Source of the DNA: Glaciimonas sp. CA11.2 | GTDB taxonomy: Bacteria > Pseudomonadota > Gammaproteobacteria > Burkholderiales > Burkholderiaceae_D | Reading direction: 5' to 3' | NCBI RefSeq assembly: GCF_034314045.1 | Contig: NZ_JAVIWL010000001.1 | Span: 1,798,001 to 1,862,000 of the forward strand | Length of the DNA stretch: 64,000 nucleotides | Shown here: one piece after another, positions 1 through 8,255 of the stretch | How positions within the stretch are numbered: position 1 is the stretch's first letter | How the letters are laid out: each line of letters begins with the position of its first letter | Translations under genes and position numbers: made by a program | The notes under the pieces: model-generated | Databases searched by the model: none | The model's input: only the letters and a program-made list of their open reading frames with translations | What the model was told of the DNA's origin: nothing

Positions 1-529
1 ACGCGGCGATACCAAATACATCGCGCAAAGCGCCGTGCGTTTCGATCAGAATATGGATGGGAATATCACGATGCAAGCCAACCGCAGCACGGCGTTGTTC
101 GATATAGTCGATCATTCTGGATGCATCGCCGGTGCTGCCTACTTTCGGCAAAGTCAAATAGGCCAGCCTCTCACCGGCCTCACCGATAAGAATATCAATA
201 TCATCGCGCCAGAACGGTGATGACGGATCATGGATGCGTGCACCGATCATGCCATGGCGATTGGCCGTCGAATTGATGACGCTAGCGGCCATGTGCGCGT
301 GCTTTTGTTCCTCTCCCGCAGCGGCGCCATCTTCACAATCACAGGTGACGTCGAATACCGGTCCATAGTCTTGCTGCAATTGCAGCGCTTTGACCATCAG
401 CTTTTCGCTGCCAGCATAGTGTTCGCAGGACGCGATGACCGGTGCAGACTTTTCACCTGCAAATAATGCCGTGGCAGGATGCGCGGCAATACTGACGCTA
501 GTTTGGTCAGCTTGCATGGAAGATTCCAT
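1..529 (-). CDS. CitE/HpcH-type CoA-ester lyase, partial
   Basis: The reading frame runs off the left edge, so only about the first 176 residues are present. The reverse strand translates without a stop from an ATG at 529 (MESSMQADQTS; an in-frame ATG at 517 is an alternative). Conserved CitE-superfamily elements are visible: CDCEDGA, the acidic metal-site segment, then LTLPKVGS and ILIETHGALRDV, which are beta strands of the TIM barrel. Members of this family cleave or form C-C bonds in 3-hydroxyacyl-CoA or citramalyl/malyl-type CoA esters. The gene lies on the same strand as a CaiB CoA-transferase and a second CitE-like gene and is probably co-transcribed with them. The substrate is unknown. 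Confidence 0.85.
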   Translation of the reverse strand, partial: MESSMQADQTSVSIAAHPATALFAGEKSAPVIASCEHYAGSEKLMVKALQLQQDYGPVFDVTCDCEDGAAAGEEQKHAHMAASVINSTANRHGMIGARIHDPSSPFWRDDIDILIGEAGERLAYLTLPKVGSTGDASRMIDYIEQRRAAVGLHRDIPIHILIETHGALRDVFGIAA

Positions 530-597
530 CTTTTATTCTTTCGTCGATAAATTAAATATTACGTTTGTGCACTTCGCCATTACGTTCAAAGTCACGT

Positions 598-1827
598 TCA
601 AATCGCCCGCTGTTCGCGCAGCATGGCAATCGCTCGCGCGTCGAGTCCGAGCAAAGTGCGCAAGATGGTGTCTGTATCAGCACCCAAAGCGCCACCGAGG
701 TGACGCAAAACTGCCGGCGTCTCCGACAACATCGGTACCGACACTGGCACCACGATTTCCCCGACGCGGGCGTCATTAACGGTGACCAAATCGCCCCGGG
801 CAGCGTATTGCGGATCTGAAAAGATGTCATCAATACCCATTACCGGACCGCAAGGCACGCCCGCCCCGTCGCATCGCGCTATCACGTCTTTCAAGCTGTG
901 GTCGCCGATCCAGCGTGCAATGGTGGCGTTGATCTCGCCGCGTCCGGCAAGCCTTTGGGGGTTGGTCGCATAACGATCCGGCCGCGCCAACTCAGGTTGT
1001 TCCATCAGGATTGCCAGACGTTCGAATATCTTGTCGCTTGAACAGGCCAGTGCCACCCACTTACCTTCTTTGGTCTGCCAGTGGCCATGCGGTACAACGT
1101 GCCCGACATCCGCACCCATGCGCGTGCGCACGTGGCCGAATTTTGCATACGCCGGTGCCAGTTCGTCGAGCAGGCGAAATACCGATTCATACAAAGAGAC
1201 ATCGATAACCTGTCCGATGCCGGACTGCTCGACCGTGCGCAATGTCAGTAGAACGCCAATCGCGCCCCACATGCCGCTGATGTAATCCGCTAACGAGGTA
1301 GAACCGGGTACCACAGGCGGACCGTCGGCCATGCCAGCCAGTTCGGCCAGTCCGCTGAATCCATGTGCGACGCGAGCGAAACCCGGCCGCTCGCGGTACG
1401 GTCCGGTCTGGCCATAGGCGCTTACACGCAGTAGCACAATGCGTGGATTTACCGCACGCAGAACCTCAAATCCGAGGCCCCATTTTTCCATCGTCCCGGG
1501 ACGAAAGTTCTCCAAAATAACGTCGGATTGTTCGACCAGTTTCAGGAACAGGTCCCGACCCTCGGGAATCCGTAAATCGACTGTTGCAAAGCGTTTGTTA
1601 CGCGCTTCACTGAGCCAGATCAACGTATCCCCGCATTCGGTCGGGGTGCCGAATTTGCGCAGCGGATCGCCAGTGCCCGGTTGTTCGATTTTGATCACTT
1701 CCGCGCCAAAATCCGCCAATATCGTGCCGGTGAAAGGGGCGGCGAGAAACGTGGCGATGTCGAGCACGCGTATGCCTTGCATCGGTTGCGATTGACTGTT
1801 AGCCCCAGCGTTGCTTACGGTATTCAT
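598..1827 (-). CDS. CaiB/BaiF (family III) CoA-transferase
   Basis: The 409-residue product has the family III CoA-transferase layout. An N-terminal segment reads GIRVLDIATFLAAPFTGTILAD, followed by FGAEVIKIEQPGTGDPLR, the LENFRPG motif around the catalytic-loop region and an Asp-containing ISGMWGAIG helix. Enzymes of this class move CoA between carboxylic acids through a covalent acyl intermediate. Its start overlaps the stop of the upstream CitE-like gene by 4 bases (ATGA), so the two are translationally coupled. That pairing recalls mesaconyl-CoA transferase with malyl/citramalyl-CoA lyase, but the true donor and acceptor are not evident from sequence. Confidence 0.9.
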   Translation of the reverse strand: MNTVSNAGANSQSQPMQGIRVLDIATFLAAPFTGTILADFGAEVIKIEQPGTGDPLRKFGTPTECGDTLIWLSEARNKRFATVDLRIPEGRDLFLKLVEQSDVILENFRPGTMEKWGLGFEVLRAVNPRIVLLRVSAYGQTGPYRERPGFARVAHGFSGLAELAGMADGPPVVPGSTSLADYISGMWGAIGVLLTLRTVEQSGIGQVIDVSLYESVFRLLDELAPAYAKFGHVRTRMGADVGHVVPHGHWQTKEGKWVALACSSDKIFERLAILMEQPELARPDRYATNPQRLAGRGEINATIARWIGDHSLKDVIARCDGAGVPCGPVMGIDDIFSDPQYAARGDLVTVNDARVGEIVVPVSVPMLSETPAVLRHLGGALGADTDTILRTLLGLDARAIAMLREQRAI

Positions 1828-2825
1828 CGTGCGACGTTCACTGCAGGAGAGGCCTGCTCAATAATATAAGCCGCACGTTGCTGGATCGAACGCGCTAATT
1901 TTGCATGCGCCAGATCGATCAATACGCCTTTCGAGCCGAAAGCACCATTGCCTTGGGCCGCTGACAGCGCAAGCTCTTCAAGCACGTTGGAGGCCCAGGA
2001 TAATTGGGAAGCGGCAGGAGAAAACACCTCGTTTGCGATGTCGACCTGGCTTGGATGGATAGCCCATTTACCTTCAAAGCCCAGCGCTGTCGCGCGCACG
2101 GCAGATGCCCGATAACCCTCAACATCGCCAAAGTCTGCATAAGGCCCATCGATCGCCCGCAAACCGTAGGCACGGCAGGCGTTGGCGATGCGCGCTAGAG
2201 CAAAATGCCATTGGTCGTTCCAGTGGCGCTGACGCAAGCCATTCTGATCGGGCGCGGTAAGGACCGTATAATTTGGACTAGACGTGCCAAACACCACATC
2301 GTTAGTGCGCATATCGACGGTGTAATCGCCGACCCCAAAAATCATCGCCTCAAGCCGGTCGGAGGAGGCCGCGATCTCTTCGGCATGGGCGACACCTTGT
2401 GATGTTTCGATCAATACTTCGATACCGACGCGTTTGGCGCGGTTCTGTTCACGTTCGATTGCGGTCAGGATTTGCGCTACAAACTGGACATCAAATGCAG
2501 AACCAGCTTTCGGCAGCAATATCATATCCAGGCGTGGACAGTGCGTCACTATATCGATCAAATCGCGCAATGCCCATGGGGTATCGAGACCATTAATGCG
2601 CACCGCCACGGTCTTGTTACGCCAGTCGATGTTATTCAGGGCCACAATTGCATTTTTTCTGGCTTCATCCTTGCGATGATCGGCCACCGCATCTTCCAGA
2701 TCGAGGAATAAGGTATCGACTGCACTATTTGCCGCCTTTACAAAGAATCGTTCGGACGTGGCGGGAACAGCCAGTTCAGAGCGTTGCAGCCGTTTGGTTC
2801 TGGGCTGGATGATAGTTGCAGACAT
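1824..2825 (-). CDS. CitE-like HpcH/HpaI aldolase family CoA-ester lyase
   Basis: A start at 2825 (MSATIIQPRTKR) is chosen because GAGGAAA lies just upstream, giving 333 residues; a longer frame to 2900 has no better site. The protein shows LFLDLEDAVADHRKDEAR near residue 40, the AVRINGLDTPW arginine segment, ILLPKAGSAFDV, the metal-ligand glutamate in VLIETSQGVAHAEEI, and the C-terminal KWAIHPSQVDIANEVF typical of CitE/malyl-CoA lyases. It is predicted to split a 3-hydroxyacyl-CoA into acetyl-CoA (or propionyl-CoA) and a keto acid. It is the promoter-proximal gene of a three-gene reverse-strand unit and is divergent from the LysR gene, which probably controls it. Confidence 0.9.
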   Translation of the reverse strand: MSATIIQPRTKRLQRSELAVPATSERFFVKAANSAVDTLFLDLEDAVADHRKDEARKNAIVALNNIDWRNKTVAVRINGLDTPWALRDLIDIVTHCPRLDMILLPKAGSAFDVQFVAQILTAIEREQNRAKRVGIEVLIETSQGVAHAEEIAASSDRLEAMIFGVGDYTVDMRTNDVVFGTSSPNYTVLTAPDQNGLRQRHWNDQWHFALARIANACRAYGLRAIDGPYADFGDVEGYRASAVRATALGFEGKWAIHPSQVDIANEVFSPAASQLSWASNVLEELALSAAQGNGAFGSKGVLIDLAHAKLARSIQQRAAYIIEQASPAVNVAR

Positions 2826-3179
2826 ATTTTCCTCGAATCGATGAAGGCACTGGGTTTGAAATTGATTCCGGCCGATGCGTAAAAGCTGCCATAGCGTCAC
2901 TCAGCGGCGGTTAGCAGTGCAATGTGAACAGGCGGACAAGCGCAACAAAATACCGGTCCGGAATCTCATTGCAAGTGTACGAACAGCCGACTTGCTTAGA
3001 CAAGCGCAATTAACTGATCGATTCTGAAGATTTTCTTAACAATGGGATGGATCGAGGTGTGGATTAGGAACAGGCGCATAAATCACTGTTTCCGCCAACT
3101 AAAGACTCTTATCACGCAGGTCATCTAAAACTTCAGTATCAATTACAATAGTGCTAATCCGAGACATTAATAAGAAAAA
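2826..3179. promoter_or_regulatory. Divergent intergenic region between lyase operon and LysR gene
   Basis: These 354 bases hold no credible gene. The region is AT-rich toward the LysR side and must contain the divergent promoters of the reverse-strand lyase/transferase unit and the lysR gene. A LysR-type T-N11-A box is expected here, but I could not single one out with confidence. Confidence 0.5.
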
Positions 3180-4082
3180 ATGAATATTAATTTGAAGCTG
3201 CTTCACTCATTTCTGCTGGTCGCTGACCATAGCAGTTTCCGCGAAGCGGCCGAACGTGCGAATCGATCACTGCCTGCTATCAGCATGCAAATCAAGCAGC
3301 TGGAGAGTCAGCTCGGCGTGGTGTTGTTCCATCGCACTACGCGACGCGTCGAATTGACGCGTGAAGGTGAGCATTTGGTCATTAGCGTGAGAAAATCGCT
3401 GGCAGAAATCGAAGCGGGACTGATGCAATTGAAAAGCGCCGTGGATATTCAAACTGGCCAAATCACGTTTGGATGCGTCCCCACCGTCGCTAGTACGCGT
3501 TTACCCGCGATCTTAGCTGCCTTTGCGGAGGCTTATCCAGGGATCGTGATTACGTTGCGAGAGCTTGCCGCAAAAGAGTTAATGGAGGCCGTGAGACGCC
3601 GTGATGTCGACTTCGGGATTGGTCCGAAAACCGAAAAAATGAATGGCTTTAATTTTCAATCGATTCTTGAGGATGAATACTTTGCGCTGGTTCCACCAAA
3701 TTACAAAACCACGCGCAAGACCCGCATCACAGTTGAAGAGTTAGGGAAGTTGCCACTGCTGAAGTTAAGTGCCGGTTCGGCTTTGCGCGGGCATATTGAT
3801 ATGGTGTTGCAATCGCGCTTTCCTGACCTTGAAACAAAATTTGAAATGATGCAAGTGACGACACTGATCGCCATGGCGGAGGTGGGATTAGGGGTTGCTC
3901 TGTTGCCGAAAATTTCTCTTCCTAAGCGTTCGACACTGCGCGCATTGCGGATCGTCGAGCCGGAAATCAGTCGTGAAATCGGTATCATCTCGATCAACGC
4001 GCACACGCTTTCTCCTGCGGCCACGCGGTTGGTGTCGTTCGTCGAACGCATGCTTCCGATGGATGACGCGAACGCTAAGTAA
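3180..4082 (+). CDS. LysR-family transcriptional regulator
   Basis: The 300-residue protein has the LysR winged helix-turn-helix at the N-terminus (HSFLLVADHSSFREAAER, then SLPAISMQIKQLE and LGVVLFHRTTRRVELT) and a periplasmic-binding-like effector domain from about residue 90 (GQITFGCVPTVASTRLP). LysR regulators usually control the divergent operon and respond to a pathway intermediate. Here that would be the CitE/CaiB unit on the other strand and possibly the flavin reductase downstream. The Shine-Dalgarno sequence ahead of the ATG is weak (an A-rich tract). Confidence 0.93.
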   Translation: MNINLKLLHSFLLVADHSSFREAAERANRSLPAISMQIKQLESQLGVVLFHRTTRRVELTREGEHLVISVRKSLAEIEAGLMQLKSAVDIQTGQITFGCVPTVASTRLPAILAAFAEAYPGIVITLRELAAKELMEAVRRRDVDFGIGPKTEKMNGFNFQSILEDEYFALVPPNYKTTRKTRITVEELGKLPLLKLSAGSALRGHIDMVLQSRFPDLETKFEMMQVTTLIAMAEVGLGVALLPKISLPKRSTLRALRIVEPEISREIGIISINAHTLSPAATRLVSFVERMLPMDDANAK

Positions 4083-4255
4083 TCATTACAAACATCCATG
4101 TCGTCTTGGTGTTCAGTGTGTTTTCAGTATCCGGTAGATCGCGGCGGGATTTCGAATTATTCAATTAAGCTAATGAATGCCTTACATAATTTGATTAGAC
4201 TTATTGAATGCACTTTTCTAACATGGATGCATTAACCCAGTTTGAAAGGTATGCG

Positions 4256-4750
4256 ATGGACTCTACCATTTTTCGTCAGGCGATGAGACAGCAGGTTGGT
4301 GCCGTTGCGGTGATCGCGGCCGGTGCCGACGGTGGCCGCACTGGCATGACCGCCACCGCCGTTTGCTCCGTGTCCGATACGCCTCCGATGGTTCTGGTGT
4401 GCGTCAATAAAAACGCCAGTGCACACGCCCTGATTAAAAGTGCGGGCCATTTTTCGGTCAACTTTCTGTCGGCGCAACAGGAAGATATCGCGGATTGCTT
4501 TTCGGGTGGGACCGGTTTGAAAGCCGAAGCGCGTTTTGCATTCGGAACCTGGTCCACGTTGCAGACCGGCGCACCGGTACTCGCCGATACGTTGGCGAGT
4601 CTCGATTGCGAACTGATCAATGAACATCAGTACGAGACGCATTCGATTTTCATTGGGCGCGTACGTGCTTGCAGCAAGGGCCTGGAAGACGAACCGCTTG
4701 TTTATTTTCGTGGAAAATTTACCAGCTTGCCCGAAGGTGTGGCTTTGTAA
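4256..4750 (+). CDS. Flavin reductase (HpaC/NtaB-like) partner of an FMN monooxygenase
   Basis: I place the start at 4256 (MDSTIFRQAMRQQVG) because GAAAGG lies 8 bases upstream; ATGs at 4208 and 4223 are in frame but lack a ribosome site. The 164-residue product matches the flavin-reductase-like domain: an N-terminal VGAVAVIAAG strand, GMTATAVCSVS flavin-binding loop, PPMVLVCVNKNASAH and HFSVNFLSAQQ. Such enzymes reduce FMN or FAD with NAD(P)H and hand it to a two-component monooxygenase. The obvious client is the luciferase-like monooxygenase encoded convergently 85 bases downstream. Confidence 0.9.
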   Translation: MDSTIFRQAMRQQVGAVAVIAAGADGGRTGMTATAVCSVSDTPPMVLVCVNKNASAHALIKSAGHFSVNFLSAQQEDIADCFSGGTGLKAEARFAFGTWSTLQTGAPVLADTLASLDCELINEHQYETHSIFIGRVRACSKGLEDEPLVYFRGKFTSLPEGVAL

Positions 4751-4795
4751 GAAGCACAAAATGCGGCAATATGCGGATACGGAATACGCACTTCA

Positions 4796-4817
4796 CGTGA
4801 CCGCAATTGCGGTCACG
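4796..4817. repeat. 22-bp perfect palindrome between convergent genes
   Basis: The two halves CGTGACCGCAA and TTGCGGTCACG are exact reverse complements with no spacer. It sits in the 84-base gap between the convergent flavin reductase and monooxygenase genes. No T-tract follows on either strand, so a classical terminator is unlikely; a protein-binding site or a bidirectional transcript-end hairpin is possible. Confidence 0.7.
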
Positions 4818-4834
4818 ATTGCTGAGCGCAGAAT

Positions 4835-6199
4835 CTAGCGATACATCTTTTTCCAGTCACCAGAGTTAGGGCGCGACAAGCCTAGATTTTCCCTCAACGT
4901 CGTGCCTGCGTACTCCTTTTGGAACAATCCGCGACGTTGCAGTTCTGGTACCACCAGCTGCACGAATTCTCTGTAGGTTCCTGGCATGTGCGTAGCGGCT
5001 AGTACGAAACCATCACATGCACCGCCAGTGAACCATTCTTCGAGCTGGTCGGCGACATCCGTTGGGCTGCCCACGAAGGTTGGCAATTCCTTGGTGGTTC
5101 CACGGCCACTAAATTTGAGGAATTCCGCTAGCGTTGGATTCTTTTTGCCACTCGCCAGAATGACCCGATCCAAAATGGCGCGCAATCCCGAAATCGATGA
5201 AAGTTCATCATCGGTAAATTGGTCATCCGGCCGCTTGCTTGAGAAATCGAAATTCAGCACTTCGGATAATAGTGCCAGCGAATCGATCGGTTGCACCAGC
5301 GCATCAATTGCAGCACGCCGGTCTTCGGCTTCGGCTTTACTGGATGCGACCACGGCATAAATTGCGGGAGCAACCCTCACGCTGTCCGGGTCCCGGCCAT
5401 GCGCGGCAAGTTTTGCTTTGAATTCCTGATACCGTTTGCGCGCAACCTCGATATTGGGCTGAATGACGAATACCAGCTCGCCCCAGCGTGCAGCAAATTC
5501 ACTACCGCGCCCACTTTGGCCAGCTTGTATCAATACCGGATGCCCTTGCTCTGAACGTGGTACGGTGAACGGTCCACGCGAGTTGAAAAATTCTCCATGA
5601 TGGTCGAGGCGGCGCACTTTGTCCGGATCGGCAAACAGATTTGCTGCCTTGTCACCCACCAGCGCCCCTTCATGCCAGGTGTCCCAGTGACCAAGCACAA
5701 CTTCGAGGAATTCATCGGCACGGTCATAACGCAAATCATGTTCCTGATGCTTGCTCACGCCGAAGTTGTTGGCTTCTGAATCGTTGAGCGAAGTAACGAC
5801 ATTCCAGGCCACCCGGCCGCGCGTCATGGCATCCAGTGTGGAAAACACACGAGCGACATGAAACGGTTCGTAATAAGTCGTTGAATAAGTCGCACCGAGT
5901 CCTAACTGTTTGGTCGCCAGACCCATCGCGGTGAGCACAACTACCGGGTCCAGTTTTACCGCCCGCACGCCGTTACGCACCGTGTCGGCATGGCTATCGC
6001 CATAGACATCTGGCATTGCGAGTCGGTCATCGAAAAACGCGAGATGAAATTTTCCCGCTTCCAGCGTGCGTGCGATGTCTTGATAGTACTCAGGTGTCAG
6101 ATATCCGGCATTGGTTTCAGGGTGGCGCCAAGAGGCGACCAGATTCGAGCAGTTCTGCGCCTGTAGGAATGCAACCAACGCCATTTGTTTATTAGCCAT
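4835..6199 (-). CDS. Luciferase-like FMN-dependent monooxygenase (NtaA/SnaA/DszA family)
   Basis: The 454-residue protein has full family length and the expected blocks: AFLQAQNCSNLVASWRHP at the start, ARTLEAGKFHLAFFDDRLA, DPVVVLTAMGLATKQLGLGATYSTTYYEPFHVAR, GRVAWNVVTSLNDSEA, and the flavin-phosphate segment VLIQAGQSGRGSEFAARW. The family uses reduced FMN from a separate reductase to oxidise nitrilotriacetate, dibenzothiophene sulfone and related compounds. AAGGATGAC precedes the ATG at 6199. The neighbouring flavin reductase completes a two-component system. The substrate is not predictable, but the gene sits among CoA-transferases and lyases, suggesting it feeds a carboxylate into them. 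Confidence 0.9.
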   Translation of the reverse strand: MANKQMALVAFLQAQNCSNLVASWRHPETNAGYLTPEYYQDIARTLEAGKFHLAFFDDRLAMPDVYGDSHADTVRNGVRAVKLDPVVVLTAMGLATKQLGLGATYSTTYYEPFHVARVFSTLDAMTRGRVAWNVVTSLNDSEANNFGVSKHQEHDLRYDRADEFLEVVLGHWDTWHEGALVGDKAANLFADPDKVRRLDHHGEFFNSRGPFTVPRSEQGHPVLIQAGQSGRGSEFAARWGELVFVIQPNIEVARKRYQEFKAKLAAHGRDPDSVRVAPAIYAVVASSKAEAEDRRAAIDALVQPIDSLALLSEVLNFDFSSKRPDDQFTDDELSSISGLRAILDRVILASGKKNPTLAEFLKFSGRGTTKELPTFVGSPTDVADQLEEWFTGGACDGFVLAATHMPGTYREFVQLVVPELQRRGLFQKEYAGTTLRENLGLSRPNSGDWKKMYR

Positions 6200-6472
6200 G
6201 TCATCCTTGGATCATAGGTGTCGCATTAGCGCGACGATGATGCATGTTAAAAATAGGCTACGGCTACGTCCAATCAAATTATGTTAGGGATTGCTCAGTT
6301 ATCTTGAATAGTTATTTTGGGACGTACGCAACTTCACAGGTGGTAATTAGCCTTATCCATTACTCGTCTTTTTTGAAGTATCGGTAAGATTATTTGATTT
6401 GTGACCACTCTATGGTTCTGATAGCATCATTTGACCCTCAATATTGTCAACCTACACCCAGATCGGAACAGC

Positions 6473-7267
6473 ATGAGCAGGAAGAAGAAGGCAATCAGCA
6501 CCAATATCGGGTGGAGTAACGCCAGCAGCATTACCTTGTTTGGTAAAGACTTTGTTTCCGAGATTCTGGGAAATCTCAATCTGGGCGATATGGGCTTTCT
6601 GGAGCTGACCGGCCGCATACCTAATCCCAATGAATCGCGGATGTTCAATGCGATGGTGGTCTCGCTGGTAGAACATGGTCTTACGCCAAGTTCGATCGTC
6701 GCTCGCATGACGTATCTGGGCGCACCGGAATCGCTGCAAGGCGCTGTCGCGGCGGGTTTGAATGGTCTGGGGTCCGTGTTTGTGGGCAGTATAGAAGGCG
6801 CGGCAAAAATGCTTTCAGAAAGCATGCCCGTGCCCGATGCAGAGGCTGACTTTGCAGCGTTAGCAGTCACAGCAGTGACGTCGTTCCGTGCGCAAAAGCG
6901 TATCGTGCCAGGGATTGGACACCCGTTTCATAAACCCATTGATCCACGTACGCCACGACTCATGGAACTAGCCCGCGAGACCGGTTTTGATGGTCCTTAT
7001 CTTAAGCTAATTGTAGCGATTGCCGAGGAGGCAGCCCAGCGTAGCGGTAAGCTATTGCCGGTTAACGCGACCGGTGCCATTGGCGCATTGTGCTGCGAAA
7101 TGGGATTTGACTGGAAAATTTGTCGTGGTCTGGGCGTAATGGGTCGCGCTGTTGGACTGGTCGGACACATCCTCGAAGAGTCGCGCAACCCGATGTCTGA
7201 AGAGATATGGCATTCGATCGAAGCGCGTGCCACGGCGCATATGAATCCGGATGCTGAGCCGGAGTAA
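6473..7267 (+). CDS. Citrate-synthase-like short lyase (citryl-CoA lyase family)
   Basis: The start at 6473 (MSRKKKAISTNIGW) gives 264 residues; the frame also extends to a TTG at 6431 without support. This is the short, citrate-synthase-like fold without the large N-terminal part. It has conserved histidines in SLVEHGLTPSS and in VPGIGHPFHKPIDPR, in the positions of the two catalytic histidines of citrate synthase. Characterised relatives are citryl-CoA lyases, which split citryl-CoA into acetyl-CoA and oxaloacetate. It leads a three-gene forward unit with an SDR and a MaoC hydratase. The actual CoA ester cleaved here is unknown; citryl-CoA is only one possibility. Confidence 0.85.
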   Translation: MSRKKKAISTNIGWSNASSITLFGKDFVSEILGNLNLGDMGFLELTGRIPNPNESRMFNAMVVSLVEHGLTPSSIVARMTYLGAPESLQGAVAAGLNGLGSVFVGSIEGAAKMLSESMPVPDAEADFAALAVTAVTSFRAQKRIVPGIGHPFHKPIDPRTPRLMELARETGFDGPYLKLIVAIAEEAAQRSGKLLPVNATGAIGALCCEMGFDWKICRGLGVMGRAVGLVGHILEESRNPMSEEIWHSIEARATAHMNPDAEPE

Positions 7268-7322
7268 GCGGCGGTCTTCAGAAGATAAATTAAAAGATAA
7301 AAAAACAGAAGGAGATCGCGAC

Positions 7323-8243
7323 ATGCAAGCAGGTATTTTTGTTAAAGATAAAGTAGTACTGGTAACAGGCGCAGGCGGCGGCATTGGTCGCGACTTTGCA
7401 TTGGCACTGGGCCGTGAAGGTGCGAAGGTCGTCGTGAATGACCTCGGTGCAACCGTTAAAGGCGAGGGCCGTGACTTGTCACGTGCAATATCGGTAGTCG
7501 ACGAGATTGTTGCCGCTGGCGGCGAGGCCATTGCCAACGGTGACAGCGTTGCCGATTGGGACGGTGCGAATGCCATGGTGCAGCAGGCGGTGGATACCTA
7601 CGGCAAGATTGACTGCGTCATCAATAACGCTGGTATTTTGCGTGATAAGTTTTTCTTCAACATGAGCAAGGAAGAATGGCTCGCGGTCATTGACGTTCAT
7701 CTAAATGGACCATTTTTTGTATCGCGCGCCGCGGCACCGTATTTCAAAAGCCAGCAGTCGGGTTCTTATATTCATATGGTGTCAACCTCGGGCCTGATCG
7801 GCAATCTTGGCCAAGCAAATTATTCTGCAGCCAAGCTAGGTCTGGCTGCACTGTCTAAATCGATAGCCATGGATATGGCAAGGTTTAATGTGCGCTCCAA
7901 TTGCATTGCTCCCTTCGCGTGGAGCCGCATGATCGATGGAATGCCAACTGAGACAGAGGAACAGAAGGCACGCGTAGCGCGGTTGCAGCGCATGGATACC
8001 GCAAAGATTGCACCACTGGCTGTCTATCTGGCCAGCGATGATGCCGTCGATGTGTCGGGTCAGGTGTTTGCGGTGCGTGCGAACGAGATATTTCTCATGA
8101 GCCAAAGTCGTCCGTTGCGATCCATGCACACCGAAGAAGGCTGGACGCCACAGACGCTCGCCGACCGCGTGATCCCGGCAATGCGTCCAAGCTTTTATAA
8201 GCTGGACCGTTCGCAAGATGTGTTCGATTGGGACCCGGTCTGA
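7323..8243 (+). CDS. Short-chain dehydrogenase, MFE-2/17-beta-HSD4-like 3-hydroxyacyl-CoA dehydrogenase
   Basis: GAAGGAG ends 7 bases before the ATG at 7323, which fixes the start (306 residues). The Rossmann motif is VTGAGGGIGRDFA, followed by NDLGATVKGEG (typical of the peroxisomal multifunctional enzyme type), NNAG in CVINNAGILRDKFF, the catalytic serine region HMVSTSGLIG and the YxxxK pair in NYSAAKLGL. This subgroup usually oxidises (3R)-hydroxyacyl-CoA esters. The next gene is a hydratase-2 type MaoC protein 12 bases downstream, so the two together mirror the two halves of eukaryotic MFE-2. Confidence 0.9.
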   Translation: MQAGIFVKDKVVLVTGAGGGIGRDFALALGREGAKVVVNDLGATVKGEGRDLSRAISVVDEIVAAGGEAIANGDSVADWDGANAMVQQAVDTYGKIDCVINNAGILRDKFFFNMSKEEWLAVIDVHLNGPFFVSRAAAPYFKSQQSGSYIHMVSTSGLIGNLGQANYSAAKLGLAALSKSIAMDMARFNVRSNCIAPFAWSRMIDGMPTETEEQKARVARLQRMDTAKIAPLAVYLASDDAVDVSGQVFAVRANEIFLMSQSRPLRSMHTEEGWTPQTLADRVIPAMRPSFYKLDRSQDVFDWDPV

Positions 8244-8255
8244 AAGTGAGTTGTC

